Source: Paraburkholderia mimosarum LMG 23256 = NBRC 106338 (GTDB lineage Bacteria; Pseudomonadota; Gammaproteobacteria; Burkholderiales; Burkholderiaceae). From it: a stretch of DNA of 64,000 bases. The translations under genes and the position numbers were made by a program. The stretch is taken from the NCBI RefSeq assembly GCF_000739815.1, contig NZ_BBJJ01000018.1, forward strand, positions 1 to 64,000. The letters are read 5' to 3'. The notes beneath the pieces were generated by a model that was given only the letters and a program-made list of their open reading frames with translations, made no database searches and was not told the DNA's origin. Each line of letters opens with the position of its first letter. Position 1 is the first letter of the stretch. This document shows positions 16,762 to 26,045 of the stretch, piece after piece.

Positions 16762-18336
16762 TTACTCCTTGGTGGTTTCTGCAGGTTGCGCGGCCTGCGC
16801 TTTCGAATCGGGCGTGTACTCGCCCGCTTGCAGCTTGCGGCGCAGAATCTTGCCGACGGGCGACTTCGGAATGTCATCGACGAACACGTAGTCGCGCGGG
16901 CGCTTGAAGTTGACGAGGTCCGACTGGCGGCACCATGCATCGAGTGCAGCGGAATCGACGTACTCGCGGCGCTTGATGAACGCGACCACGCGCTGGCCCC
17001 AGCGCTCGTCCTTGACACCGGCGACCGCGACTTCATCGACGGCGGGATGCAGCGACAACACCGATTCGATATCCACCGGCGAGATGTTTTCTCCGCCGCT
17101 GATGATCATGTCGTCGACGCGGCCGGTCACGTAGAGATCGCCGTCGGCATCGAAGTAGCCGGTGTCGCCGGTGAAGTACCAGCCGTCGCGCAGCGACTTC
17201 GCGTTGGCGTCCGGACGGTTCCAGTAGCCTTCGAACGCTTCGTCGCCGAGCAGGTCCACGATGATCTGCCCTTCTTCGCCGACCTCGGCGTTCTCAGCGG
17301 GCGAGAGCGCATCGAGCTTGACGACGCGCAGCCGCGTATTGATGCCCGCGCGGCCCGCGCTGCCGGGCTTCTTTGTCGCGTCCTGGTCGATGCTGAACGT
17401 GTAGACCTCGGACGAGCCGTAGTGATTGACGAAGAGCTCCGGCTCGAACGCGGCCGAGAGGCGCTTGAGCAAGCCGTCGTTCATCGGTGCGCCCGCGAAG
17501 CCGAGCTTTCTGACCGACGACGTATCCGTATCCGCGAACGCGCTGTCGGCGAGCAGATCGTGATAGAGCGTCGGCACGAGATAGAGGCAGGTGAGCGCGT
17601 GCTTCGAGATGCATTCGAGCGCGAGCTTCGCGTTCCAGCGCGGCACGCAGACGAAAAGGCCATCGACGAGCGCCATCGCGAGCAGCGAGCGCACGCCCAT
17701 CGTGTGATAAAGCGGCATCACGCCGAGCGTGCGTTCGCCGCGCCTGTACAGGTTCTGCGCGACGTGCGCGAGCGCCCCCGCGCGTTCATGCCGATGCCGG
17801 CGCGGCACGCCCTTGCCTTTGCCCGTCGTGCCTGACGTGTAAAGGATCAGCGAGATGTCGTCGGCGGTGGCGTGCGTCGTGTCGGTCACGTCGCCGCTGC
17901 GCGTTCGTTCGACGATGAGCGCATCGAAGGTGGCGGTGCGGCCGGGCGCGTCGTCGAGTCCGACGCGCGGCACTTGTTGGGCGGCGGCGCTCTGCGCGAC
18001 CGAATCGGCACTGACGGGTTCGTAGACGATCGCCTTCGCCCCCGCGTCGGTCACGCAGTAGTCGACTTCATCCGGCTTCGCGCGCCAGTTGAGCGGCACG
18101 ATCACGATGCCCGCAAACTGTCCGGCCCAATGCAGCGTCGCCATTTCCCAGCGGTTTTGCAGCACGACGAGCAGCCGGTCGCCGCGTTGCAGGCCGAGCT
18201 CGCGCAGGCCATCGGCGACATTCAGGATCATGCGATGCCACTGCGCGTACGTCAGTTGGACATCGCCATCGACGAGCGCGAGCGCGTTCGGACTGCGCTC
18301 GACGCTTTGCAGAAATGTGCGGCCAAGATCAAGCAT
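16762..18336 (-). CDS. hmfD: 2-Furoyl-CoA synthetase (acyl-CoA ligase, HmfD)
   Basis: A 524-residue adenylate-forming enzyme. The P-loop-like motif is YTSGTTGKGKGVPRRH, followed by GVMPLYHTMG, the adenine-binding NHYGSSEVY and WYFTGDTGYFDADGDLYVTGR; the catalytic lysine region is SPVGKILRRKL near the C-terminus. It activates 2-furoic acid with ATP and CoA. The start codon overlaps the end of hmfC by 8 bases (ATGCTTGA), indicating translational coupling with the dehydrogenase subunits that use its product. The C-terminal tail after the catalytic Lys is low-complexity (Gln/Ala/Pro-rich). Confidence 0.88.
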   Translation of the reverse strand: MLDLGRTFLQSVERSPNALALVDGDVQLTYAQWHRMILNVADGLRELGLQRGDRLLVVLQNRWEMATLHWAGQFAGIVIVPLNWRAKPDEVDYCVTDAGAKAIVYEPVSADSVAQSAAAQQVPRVGLDDAPGRTATFDALIVERTRSGDVTDTTHATADDISLILYTSGTTGKGKGVPRRHRHERAGALAHVAQNLYRRGERTLGVMPLYHTMGVRSLLAMALVDGLFVCVPRWNAKLALECISKHALTCLYLVPTLYHDLLADSAFADTDTSSVRKLGFAGAPMNDGLLKRLSAAFEPELFVNHYGSSEVYTFSIDQDATKKPGSAGRAGINTRLRVVKLDALSPAENAEVGEEGQIIVDLLGDEAFEGYWNRPDANAKSLRDGWYFTGDTGYFDADGDLYVTGRVDDMIISGGENISPVDIESVLSLHPAVDEVAVAGVKDERWGQRVVAFIKRREYVDSAALDAWCRQSDLVNFKRPRDYVFVDDIPKSPVGKILRRKLQAGEYTPDSKAQAAQPAETTKE

Positions 18337-18856
18337 GTTCGACCTCTTCCGTGCTTGCCTCGGCCCGGCGGCGCGCCGCCACGTCGAGCACGGCGGCTAC
18401 GATCGGCGTGTAGCCCGTACAGCGGCAGATATGACCCGAGAGCATCTCGCGCACTTGCTCTTCGGACGGATCCGGCACGCGCCGCAGATAATCCGCGCAT
18501 GACATCAGAATGCCCGCCGTGCAGAAGCCGCATTGCAGCGCGTGATGCCGCTGGAACGCCTGCTGCAGGTCGCCGAGCGTCTGATCGGGCGCGAGGCCTT
18601 CGACGGTATCGATATGCCGCCCATCGGCCTGCACCGCGAGCATCAGGCACGAGCGCGCCGCGACGCCATCGACCTGCACGGTACAGGCGCCGCACACGCC
18701 GTGTTCGCAGCCGACGTGCGTGCCCGTCGCGCCGAGCTCGTGCCGGATGAAGTCCGACAGCAGTTCGCGCGGCTCGCAATGGCCGCTTCGTTCGCGGCCG
18801 TTCAGCGTCAGCGCGATGCGCTGCGCTTTGCCGTGCCGCATGATGGTGTCCGACAT
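18329..18856 (-). CDS. hmfC: 2-Furoyl-CoA dehydrogenase, 2Fe-2S subunit (HmfC)
   Basis: A 175-residue small subunit of a molybdenum hydroxylase. The plant-type cluster motif is GCEHGVCGACTVQVDG with a following Cys (ARSCLML), and the second 2Fe-2S cluster motif is QCGFCTAG with CRCTGY in the C-terminal helical domain. These relay electrons from the molybdenum site to FAD. The ATG at 18856 lies 5 bases after the stop of hmfB; the frame remains open upstream but that part is the antisense or shifted reading of hmfB. It overlaps hmfD by 8 bases. Confidence 0.92.
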   Translation of the reverse strand: MSDTIMRHGKAQRIALTLNGRERSGHCEPRELLSDFIRHELGATGTHVGCEHGVCGACTVQVDGVAARSCLMLAVQADGRHIDTVEGLAPDQTLGDLQQAFQRHHALQCGFCTAGILMSCADYLRRVPDPSEEQVREMLSGHICRCTGYTPIVAAVLDVAARRRAEASTEEVEHA

Positions 18857-18861
18857 CTTGC

Positions 18862-19683
18862 TCACTTTGCCTCCTCGATCACGCGCCATCCGAGTTGCCG
18901 GACCAGATTCCGGCGATATTTCGCGCTGATGTGCGCGTCGTCCTGCGCGTTCAGTTTCCAGCTCAAATCGTTCAGTGCGCCGCGCAGGTCGTCGCCCTGC
19001 AGCCGCGGCCATTGCTCCGTCACAGGCCGGTCCGCGACGCCGCCGACTGCAATACGGATCGACTCGTCGGTGACCACGGCCGCGCACGCGACGATCGCGA
19101 AATCGCCGTGTCGCGCCGAAAATTCCGCGAACGCGTAGCGCTCGCCTGCCTTGCGCAGCGGGAAGCGCACCGCTTCGACGAGTTCGTCGGGCTCGCGCGC
19201 GGTCATCAGCATTCCCTGAAAGAAGTCCCGCGCGGCGAGCGTGCGGCGCCTCTTTCGCGAGCGCAGCATCACATCGCCGCCGAGCGCCGAAAGCACGAGC
19301 GGCAACTCCGCGCTCGGGTCCGCGTGCGCGATCGATCCGCACACGGTTCCGCGATTGCGAATCTGAAAGTGCGAGATATGCGGGAAGGCCATCGCGAGCA
19401 GCGGCGCTTCGTCGGTGAGCGTGCTGCGCCATTCGACGCTGCCTTGCGTCGCCGCGGCGTTCACGACGAGATGCCCCGCCTGCTTGTCCACGCGCACGGC
19501 ATCGAGTTCGACGGTGCGCGAGATATCGACGAGCACCTTCGGCTGCGCGAGCCGCATATTGAGCACGGCCATCAACGACTGGCCGCCCGCCAGCACGCGG
19601 GCGTCTTCGCCGTATTGCGCGAGCGCGTCGAGCGCGTCTTGCGCGCTCATCGCGCGCAGGTAATCGAACGGTGCGGGCTTCAT
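18862..19683 (-). CDS. hmfB: 2-Furoyl-CoA dehydrogenase, FAD subunit (HmfB)
   Basis: A 273-residue FAD-binding subunit of the CoxM/XdhB type. The FAD motifs are ARVLAGGQSLM near the N-terminus and RNRGTVCGSIAHADPSAE in the middle, both in their standard positions, and the C-terminal CoxM domain follows. The start at 19683 overlaps the stop of hmfA as ATGA and has AGGAG seven bases upstream, so the subunits are translationally coupled. It takes electrons from the iron-sulphur subunit and passes them to an external acceptor. Confidence 0.91.
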   Translation of the reverse strand: MKPAPFDYLRAMSAQDALDALAQYGEDARVLAGGQSLMAVLNMRLAQPKVLVDISRTVELDAVRVDKQAGHLVVNAAATQGSVEWRSTLTDEAPLLAMAFPHISHFQIRNRGTVCGSIAHADPSAELPLVLSALGGDVMLRSRKRRRTLAARDFFQGMLMTAREPDELVEAVRFPLRKAGERYAFAEFSARHGDFAIVACAAVVTDESIRIAVGGVADRPVTEQWPRLQGDDLRGALNDLSWKLNAQDDAHISAKYRRNLVRQLGWRVIEEAK

Positions 19684-22600
19684 GCGTGTCTCCTGAAACG
19701 TGCGAGGAGTCTTGCGATCCACGATCCGTGCGCTTGCACGGGCTGGCCCGCCGCCTGCCGTCCGAGCGATTCGAACAACTGCTTGAGCACGACCTTCGCC
19801 GCGCCTTCGAGCATGCGGCCGCCGACCGCCGCGACCTTGCCTGACACCTGCGCTTCATAGTCGTACGTGAGCCGCGTGCCGGTGCCTTGCGGCGTCAGTT
19901 CGACGAGACCGCTGCCGCGCGCGCTGCCGAGCGGCGAGATGCCCGCGCCAGCGAGTCGCAGGCGGCGCGGCGCATCGATCTCCGACAAGCCGATACGCGC
20001 CTCGAACCGCGCCTTGATCATGCCGACGCCGACGGTCACGTCCGCGCGATACTGGTTCGGCGCCGTCTCTTCGAGCGCGTGACAGCCGGGAATGACGTTC
20101 GCGAGTGCCTTCGGATCGAGCAGCACGGCGAACACAGCTTCGGGTGCCGCGGGCAGATCGACGGCGCCCTGCGCCGTCAATGCGCGTCCGCCGCCTGGCG
20201 TCGCGGGCTTCGTGGCGGGCGCTGCGCGATATTCCGGCCGCGACGGTTCGGGATCGTCCATGCCGATCATCGCCATCACGCTGGGCGGCGTGAGCGGCAG
20301 GCGAATGTCTTCGACGCCGAGCGCGTCCGCCACCGCATTCGCGATGCACGGCGGCGTGCTCATGTTGTTGCCTTCGCCGAGCCCCTTCGCGCCAAGCGGC
20401 GTGAAAGGCGAAGGCGTCTCCAGATGCACGATCAGCGGATCGGGCACTTCGCAGGTCGTCGGCATCAGATAGTCGGCGAGCGTGCCGGACTGGAAGCTGC
20501 CGTCCGCGCCGTAGCGGAACTCTTCCATAAGCGCCGCGCCGACGCCTTGCGCGAACGCGCCGCGAATCTGGCCATCGGCGAGTGCGGGATTGAGGATGGT
20601 GCCGGCGTCGTGCACGGTCACATATCGGTCGATGCGCACGCGTCCCGTCACGCGATCCACCTCGACGCCGCACATGTCGAACGCGAAGCCATACGCCGCC
20701 GATGTATTGATGCGGTCCTGTTCGTCGGGCGCATCCATGTGCGGCGGCGACCAGAACACGGTTTCGCGCAGGCCCGGCTCTTCGCCCTCGGGCAAGAGCG
20801 CGGGCGCCCAGTGCGGCGCATTGCTCGCGGCGCGCGCGAACGGCAGCGCGCGGTCTTCGGCGTCGTGCGGATAGACGCGCGCGCCTTCGAAGCGCACGTC
20901 GCCGGGCGCGCAGTTGAACTGCTTCGCGAGCACGCGCGCGAGCTTGTCGCGCACGCGCGTCGCGGCGAGATGCACCGTGCCCGCCACCGCGCCCGCGAAG
21001 CGGCTCGAATAATTGCCGGCCGCGACCGACCAGGCGTCCTTGTGCGTATCGAATTCGACATTGACGACGATGTCCTTCGGATCGAGCCCGAGCACATCGG
21101 CGACGACTTGCGCGCACACCGTCATGTGGCCCTGGCCCGCGGGCGTCGAAGCAATCGTCACGACCACGCCACCGAGCAGATCGACGCTGACGGTTGCGCT
21201 CGCGATCGCGCCGTTCTTCGGCCCGGCTTTCCTGCGTGCGTCGGCGGGCATCACGGTCGTGATGTAGCCCATGTTCGATACCGACGGCTCGACGATCGCC
21301 GCGAAGCCGATGCCATACAGCCGCCCTTCGTTGCGCGCGGCGTCGCGGCGCGCAACGAGTTCCTGGTATCCGCCTTCGTCGAGCGAACGGCGCAGCGCTT
21401 CCTGATAATTGCCCGAATCGAGCAGCGCGCCCGCCGCCGCGCGATACGGAAATGCATCGGCGGGAACGAAGTTGCGGCGATACACGTCGAGCACATCGAA
21501 CTTCAGTTCGATCGCGATGCGCTGGATCAGCCGCTCCAGCGCGAAGTACACCTGCGGCCCGCCGAAGCCGCGCACGAGCCCCGTCGGCGTCTTGTTCGTC
21601 AGCACGACGCGATTGCGCACGAGCAGATTCGGGATCGCGTACGCGCCCGTCAGGCAGCCGTGCATCCGGTAGAACGTCGCGGGCTCGGGCGCGCGCACGT
21701 AGCCGCCGACGTCTTCCAACTGATCGTAAGACAGCGCGACGATGCGGCCATCCGCCTCGACGGCCGCTTCTATCGTCGAAACACGGGCCGTCGCCGAGGT
21801 TGCCGCGCTCAAGTGTTCGAGCCGATCCTCGACCCACTTCACCGGCGCGCCCGCCTTGCGCGACGCGAGGCACATCAGCACGACATACGGAAACACGGCC
21901 TGCTTCACGCCGAAGCTGCCGCCGGAATCGCGCGGGGCCTTGTGACGCAGGCGATTGGCGGGCACGTTCAACGCCATTGCCATGACGGCGTGCAGCGAGA
22001 ACGGCCCCATGAAATTCGACGTGACGTCGTAGCCTTCATCGCCAGAGAGATACTCGGCGATGACCACGCCGCACTCGATCGGCGCGCACGTGTTGCGCGG
22101 ATAATGCGCGACCAGCTTCACGCGATGCGGCGCGCGCCCGAAGGCCGCTTCCGGCTCGCCGTAGCGGAAATGCCGGTCGCTGATGACGTTGCTGCCGACG
22201 CGTTCGTGCAGCACCGGCGCGTCGTCCTTCGCGGCTTGTTCAATCGACGTCACGGGATCGAGCATCGCGTAGTCGACCTTGATCAGATCGAGCGCGTCTT
22301 CCGCGAGCGCACGCGATTCGGCCATCACGACCGCGACCGGCTCGCCCACGTAGCGCACGCGGTCCATCGCGAGCGCCCACTGTTCCATCGGCGATTTCAC
22401 GCCGACGACGAACGGTCGCGACCACGGACGCAAATCGTCGCGCGTGAGCACGGCGCGCACGCCCGCGAGTTTCGATGCAGCTTGCGTATCGATAGACAGG
22501 ATTTCCGCGTGCGCGTGCGGCGAACGCAGAATCGCGGCGTGCAGCGTGCCCGGCTTGACAGCGATGTCGTCGCCGTAGCGGCCACGGCCCGTCAGGATCG

Positions 22601-22721
22601 CCGGGTCTTCGAGGCGCTCCATCGAGCGTCCGATGTGACGCTGCGGTGCGGTCGCTTCGCGCGCCTGGCTGCCGGCGACGCGCGCGTCCATCTCGGCAAA
22701 TGCGGTTTCGCGCTGATTCAT
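19680..22721 (-). CDS. hmfA: 2-Furoyl-CoA dehydrogenase, molybdenum subunit fused to a CoxG domain (HmfA)
   Basis: This 1013-residue protein has two parts. Residues about 25-800 are the xanthine dehydrogenase-type large subunit: GRGRYGDDI at the start, PRDSGGSFGVKQAVFP, VRGFGGPQVYFALE in the molybdopterin loop, TPAGQGHMTV, and the catalytic glutamate in AKGLGEGNNM. It lacks the Cys loop of carbon monoxide dehydrogenase, so it is not a CODH. After a linker rich in Pro/Ala, residues about 835-980 form a CoxG/SRPBCC domain (GAVDLPAAPEAVFAVLLDP, then SGKVAAVGGRML). The enzyme hydroxylates 2-furoyl-CoA at C5. CoxG is usually separate and membrane-linked. Gene order and ATGA overlaps tie it to hmfB and hmfG. 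Confidence 0.9.
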   Translation of the reverse strand: MNQRETAFAEMDARVAGSQAREATAPQRHIGRSMERLEDPAILTGRGRYGDDIAVKPGTLHAAILRSPHAHAEILSIDTQAASKLAGVRAVLTRDDLRPWSRPFVVGVKSPMEQWALAMDRVRYVGEPVAVVMAESRALAEDALDLIKVDYAMLDPVTSIEQAAKDDAPVLHERVGSNVISDRHFRYGEPEAAFGRAPHRVKLVAHYPRNTCAPIECGVVIAEYLSGDEGYDVTSNFMGPFSLHAVMAMALNVPANRLRHKAPRDSGGSFGVKQAVFPYVVLMCLASRKAGAPVKWVEDRLEHLSAATSATARVSTIEAAVEADGRIVALSYDQLEDVGGYVRAPEPATFYRMHGCLTGAYAIPNLLVRNRVVLTNKTPTGLVRGFGGPQVYFALERLIQRIAIELKFDVLDVYRRNFVPADAFPYRAAAGALLDSGNYQEALRRSLDEGGYQELVARRDAARNEGRLYGIGFAAIVEPSVSNMGYITTVMPADARRKAGPKNGAIASATVSVDLLGGVVVTIASTPAGQGHMTVCAQVVADVLGLDPKDIVVNVEFDTHKDAWSVAAGNYSSRFAGAVAGTVHLAATRVRDKLARVLAKQFNCAPGDVRFEGARVYPHDAEDRALPFARAASNAPHWAPALLPEGEEPGLRETVFWSPPHMDAPDEQDRINTSAAYGFAFDMCGVEVDRVTGRVRIDRYVTVHDAGTILNPALADGQIRGAFAQGVGAALMEEFRYGADGSFQSGTLADYLMPTTCEVPDPLIVHLETPSPFTPLGAKGLGEGNNMSTPPCIANAVADALGVEDIRLPLTPPSVMAMIGMDDPEPSRPEYRAAPATKPATPGGGRALTAQGAVDLPAAPEAVFAVLLDPKALANVIPGCHALEETAPNQYRADVTVGVGMIKARFEARIGLSEIDAPRRLRLAGAGISPLGSARGSGLVELTPQGTGTRLTYDYEAQVSGKVAAVGGRMLEGAAKVVLKQLFESLGRQAAGQPVQAHGSWIARLLARFRRHA

Positions 22722-23338
22722 GACGTGACTCCTCGTGCGGCGCGGCCGCCGAATTCATCGGCGAGACCGCTCCAGCGGCGGGCAATCTCGCCATGCTCGA
22801 TGCCGAACAGATCGAGAATGCGCCCGACCGTGTGGTCGACCACGTCGTCGATAGTCTGCGGATGCGCGTAGAACGCGGGCACCGGCGGCATCACGATCGC
22901 GCCCATTTCCGTGGCGAGCGTCATGTTGCGCAGATGCGCGAGATTGAGCGGCGTTTCGCGCGCGACCAGCACGAGGCGGCGGCGCTCCTTGAGCATCACA
23001 TCGGCGGCACGCGCAAGCAGGTTGTCCGCGAAGCCGTTCGCGACGCCCGCGAGCGTTTTCATCGAACATGGCGCGATCACCATGCCTTCGGTCACAAACG
23101 ATCCGCTCGCCACGGCCGCGCCGATATCGCGCACGTTGTGCACGACATCGGCAACGGCTTCGAGATGACCACGCGCGAGGCCGAGTTCCTGTGCGGCCGT
23201 CACCGCGCCCGATGACGACACGATGAGATGCGTCTCGTGCGTGCCGAGCCGGTGCAACGCGGCGAGCAAACGCACGCCGATCACCGCGCCGCTTGCGCCC
23301 GAAATGCCGACGACGATGCGCTTCTTTCGCTCAGCCAT
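22718..23338 (-). CDS. hmfG: UbiX-like prenyl-FMN synthase (HmfG)
   Basis: A protein of about 206 residues with the UbiX flavoprotein fold: VVGISGASGAVIGVRLL for phosphate binding, LIVSSSGAV, then IAPCSMKTLAGVANGFADNLL and RRRLVLVARETPLNL. UbiX prenylates FMN to make the cofactor for UbiD-type decarboxylases. The start at 23338 overlaps the end of hmfF by 8 bases, and its stop overlaps the start of hmfA (ATGA type). The pairing with hmfF in the same operon is what gives a furandicarboxylate decarboxylase in the HMF pathway. It may also serve ubiquinone synthesis, but a separate housekeeping copy would be expected elsewhere. Confidence 0.92.
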   Translation of the reverse strand: MAERKKRIVVGISGASGAVIGVRLLAALHRLGTHETHLIVSSSGAVTAAQELGLARGHLEAVADVVHNVRDIGAAVASGSFVTEGMVIAPCSMKTLAGVANGFADNLLARAADVMLKERRRLVLVARETPLNLAHLRNMTLATEMGAIVMPPVPAFYAHPQTIDDVVDHTVGRILDLFGIEHGEIARRWSGLADEFGGRAARGVTS

Positions 23339-24824
23339 GATCGCGCGCCAACCAGGCGTCGAATGCGCTGTTGTCAGCGGCGACGAGTGCTTGCAGGTCG
23401 ACCGTGTCTTGCCCCGGTATCTGCACGCGCGTAAACACATGCGCGGGATAGACGACGGGGCGCGTCGCATCGAGGCCCATCTTCGCGCTCACGCCTTGCA
23501 GATGCGACGGCGCATCGTCGGGCTGACCGACCGTCGTCGATGGATCGAGCGGCGAACCTTGCGCGCCTGCTATCACGACGAGATCGCGGTCTGCCTGGAA
23601 GCGCGTCGCGATCGCCCATTCGATTTCGGCGGGATCGTGCACGTTCACATCGGTATCGACGACGACGACCTGCTTGATGTCGTAATGCGCGCCGAACGCG
23701 CACAGGATGACGTTCTTCGCTTCGCCTTCGCGCTTCTTGTCGAATTGCACCCACAGGTGATAGCGGCACACGCCGCCCACCGACAGATGCACGTCCTTCA
23801 CGGCGGGATGGCTGCGCTGAAGATGCGCGAGCAACGTGGCTTCGCGCGGAATCGCGCCGAGCAGCAGATGCTCCATTTCGGCGGGCACGATCGTATGAAA
23901 GATCGGATCGCGCCGATGCGTGACGGCCGTCACTTCGATGACTTCGCGTGCTTCCTTCGCGCTGTAGTACTTCGGAAATTCGCCGAACGGACCTTCCGGC
24001 TCGCGCACGTTCGGCAGAATGCGCCCTTCGATGACGATCTCCGCGAACGCCGGCACGTGTACGCCGTTCGTCATGCATCGCACGACAGGCAGCGGCGCAC
24101 CGTGCAGCGCGCCCGCGATTTCGAGTTCGTCGTGATCGATCGGCGTGATCGCTTGCGACGCGAGCATCGTCAGCGGATCGACGCCAATCACGATGGCGAC
24201 GTCGAGCGCATCGCCCGCGGCTTCCGCGTCGCGCTGGAATGCGTAGAGATGACGCGGCAGCAGCAGGATCGCCATGCGATCGGGGCCGTGCACCTGAATG
24301 CGGTTGATCGAAACGTTCTGCACACCGGTGCGCGGATTGCGCGCGATCACGAGACCGGCGGTGATGTACGGGCCATTGTCGTGTTCGCTGTGCGTGGGAA
24401 TGGGCAGCAGCGCGTGAAGATCGACGCCGCTCGTATGCACCACTTGCTGACACGACGCGTCCTCACGTTGAATCAGCTTCGATGCGAGCGGCGCAGCGGC
24501 CGCAGCGGAAAAACGCGCGAGCAACGCGGATTCATCGACGCCCATCGCTTCCGCGATCCACGCGCGCTTCGACATGAAGCCGCTCACGACGGGCATCGCA
24601 TGTCCGTGCGGCTGCGTGAAAAAAGCAGCTCGTTCGCCGTCGAGCCGTTTCGCAATGGCGGCGAGTTCGTGCTCGAGCGCGACGGGCTTGTCGATCGTCG
24701 CGACACGGCCGGTTTTCGCGAGATACGCGAGCCAGTCGCGCAGCGACAGCGAGCCGGTGTCGGCGTGATCCCGTGCCCAGGCGAATGAGGGAATGCCGTG
24801 CGTTTCGGCATCGCGTGTGTTCAT
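23331..24824 (-). CDS. hmfF: UbiD-family 2,5-furandicarboxylate decarboxylase (HmfF)
   Basis: A protein of about 497 residues of the UbiD family. The prFMN and metal region reads NVSINRIQVHGPDRM, and the catalytic Arg and two Glu are in GRILPNVREPEGPFGEFPKYYS, matching the conserved E-R-E set. It removes one carboxyl group from 2,5-furandicarboxylic acid to give 2-furoic acid. The ATG at 24824 was chosen because GGAG lies six bases before it; ATGs at 24827 and 24836 are less well placed. It is the first gene of the minus-strand hmf operon, facing the LysR gene across a 279-base gap. Confidence 0.9.
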   Translation of the reverse strand: MNTRDAETHGIPSFAWARDHADTGSLSLRDWLAYLAKTGRVATIDKPVALEHELAAIAKRLDGERAAFFTQPHGHAMPVVSGFMSKRAWIAEAMGVDESALLARFSAAAAAPLASKLIQREDASCQQVVHTSGVDLHALLPIPTHSEHDNGPYITAGLVIARNPRTGVQNVSINRIQVHGPDRMAILLLPRHLYAFQRDAEAAGDALDVAIVIGVDPLTMLASQAITPIDHDELEIAGALHGAPLPVVRCMTNGVHVPAFAEIVIEGRILPNVREPEGPFGEFPKYYSAKEAREVIEVTAVTHRRDPIFHTIVPAEMEHLLLGAIPREATLLAHLQRSHPAVKDVHLSVGGVCRYHLWVQFDKKREGEAKNVILCAFGAHYDIKQVVVVDTDVNVHDPAEIEWAIATRFQADRDLVVIAGAQGSPLDPSTTVGQPDDAPSHLQGVSAKMGLDATRPVVYPAHVFTRVQIPGQDTVDLQALVAADNSAFDAWLARDHG

Positions 24825-25103
24825 CATTGTCTCCATCGGTGCGCGCCTGCCATGGCAAGCGCATGGGATGAAGCGTAGCGAGATCACGCTATAACTTCTA
24901 ATACTGTTTGCTGATGCGCCGCATCATTCGTTCTTATATGGGTGTTAGCCCGGATGACAGCGCTCTTACAGTTACGTATCAATAGACCCTCGCGCACGCC
25001 CGCACGGAAGGGCGCACGACGATAAGGCGCCCTGCACCGTCGACGAACGCAGGGTGATAATGTCACTGCACCCCATTAGCGTCGCTGATGCCCCGAGGGA
25101 AAC
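24825..25103. promoter_or_regulatory. Divergent promoter region between hmfF and the LysR gene
   Basis: This gap of 279 bases separates two divergently transcribed units, the usual place for a LysR binding site. It contains an AT-rich stretch (about 24890-24945) in otherwise GC-rich DNA, including TAACTTCTAATACTG, and several T-N11-A pairs, the loose LysR core. No single palindrome stands out. The assignment as a control region is from layout, not from a recognised motif. Confidence 0.5.
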
Positions 25104-26045
25104 ATGGACCTCAAGCAAATTCAGTACTTCATCGCGCTGTTCGAGGACGGCTCGGTCACGCGCGCCGCGAAGCGGCTGAACATCGTGCAACCGGCCTTGA
25201 GCATGCAGATCGCGAAGCTCGAAGACGAACTGCATCAGCAGCTGTTCGAGCGCGGCGCAAACGGCATGGCGCCGACCGCCGCGGGACGGCTGATGTACCG
25301 CCTGTTTTTACCGATCATGCGCGACCTTTCCCACGCGCGGCAGCAACTTGTACAGCGCGACGAAGTGGTGACGGGGCATGTCGGCATCGGGCTGATCGCA
25401 TCGGTGACCGAAAGCGTGCTCGCGGATTCGCTGTCGCGCTTTCACGCGCGTTACCCCGATGTCGAAGTCACCGTCGCCGATGGCTACAGCGCGACCTTCA
25501 TCGACTGGGTGGCGGGCGGCCAGCTCGATGCCGCCATCATCAACAAGCCGCGAGCGCGCCTTTCGCTCGACTCGCGAGCGCTGCTCGACGAAGAGATGGT
25601 GCTTGCCACCAGCGCTGCGCACGGCCCCGACCTGCCGCACGCAATCGAACTCGCGCAATTGCCCGAACTCGAACTGGTGCTGCCGACGAAGCGCCACGGC
25701 CTGCGCGGCGTGCTCGACAGCGCCGCGCAACACGAGGACGTGTTGCTCGCGCCGCGCTTCGAAATCGACGTGCTTTCGACGATTCTGAAGCTCGTCGAGC
25801 ACACGCGGTTCGCGACGATCCTGCCGCGCATCGTCGTTGAGCGGGCGGCGCGGCACGGCACGTTGCGCGCGCGCCCGATTCTGGCGCCTCGCATCGTGCG
25901 GCACATTGTCTGCGTGAACCATCCGCGCCGCCCGTTGAGCGCGGCGGCGGAAGCACTGATCGAGGTCATCGGCGACGAGTTGCACCGCGCGTCGAACATG
26001 TCGGGCGGCGAGCCCTCACACACCATCAAGGAACGTTCAGCATGA
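25104..26045 (+). CDS. LysR-type regulator divergent from the hmf operon
   Basis: A 313-residue LysR protein with helix-turn-helix YFIALFEDGSVTRAAKRL and QPALSMQIAKLED, then an effector domain from about residue 90. It is a close paralogue of the LysR at 11054, with shared segments throughout the effector domain (for example the DAAIINKPR motif and ILPRIVV/ILPRVVV). Being divergent from hmfF it is the likely direct regulator of the catabolic operon, probably with a furanic acid or its CoA ester as inducer. The stop overlaps the start of the aldehyde dehydrogenase (ATGA), so regulator, dehydrogenase and xdhC form one transcript. Confidence 0.89.
   Translation: MDLKQIQYFIALFEDGSVTRAAKRLNIVQPALSMQIAKLEDELHQQLFERGANGMAPTAAGRLMYRLFLPIMRDLSHARQQLVQRDEVVTGHVGIGLIASVTESVLADSLSRFHARYPDVEVTVADGYSATFIDWVAGGQLDAAIINKPRARLSLDSRALLDEEMVLATSAAHGPDLPHAIELAQLPELELVLPTKRHGLRGVLDSAAQHEDVLLAPRFEIDVLSTILKLVEHTRFATILPRIVVERAARHGTLRARPILAPRIVRHIVCVNHPRRPLSAAAEALIEVIGDELHRASNMSGGEPSHTIKERSA

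Noticed and set aside
19680..22721. Aerobic carbon monoxide dehydrogenase
   Set aside because: The large subunit lacks the Cys-containing active-site loop of CoxL and is surrounded by furan-pathway genes.
19887..22871. Very long plus-strand open frame (about 990 codons) opposite hmfA
   Set aside because: It is the antisense of a well-supported molybdenum hydroxylase gene, rich in Arg and His, with no family resemblance. Long antisense frames are expected in GC-rich DNA with strong third-position bias.
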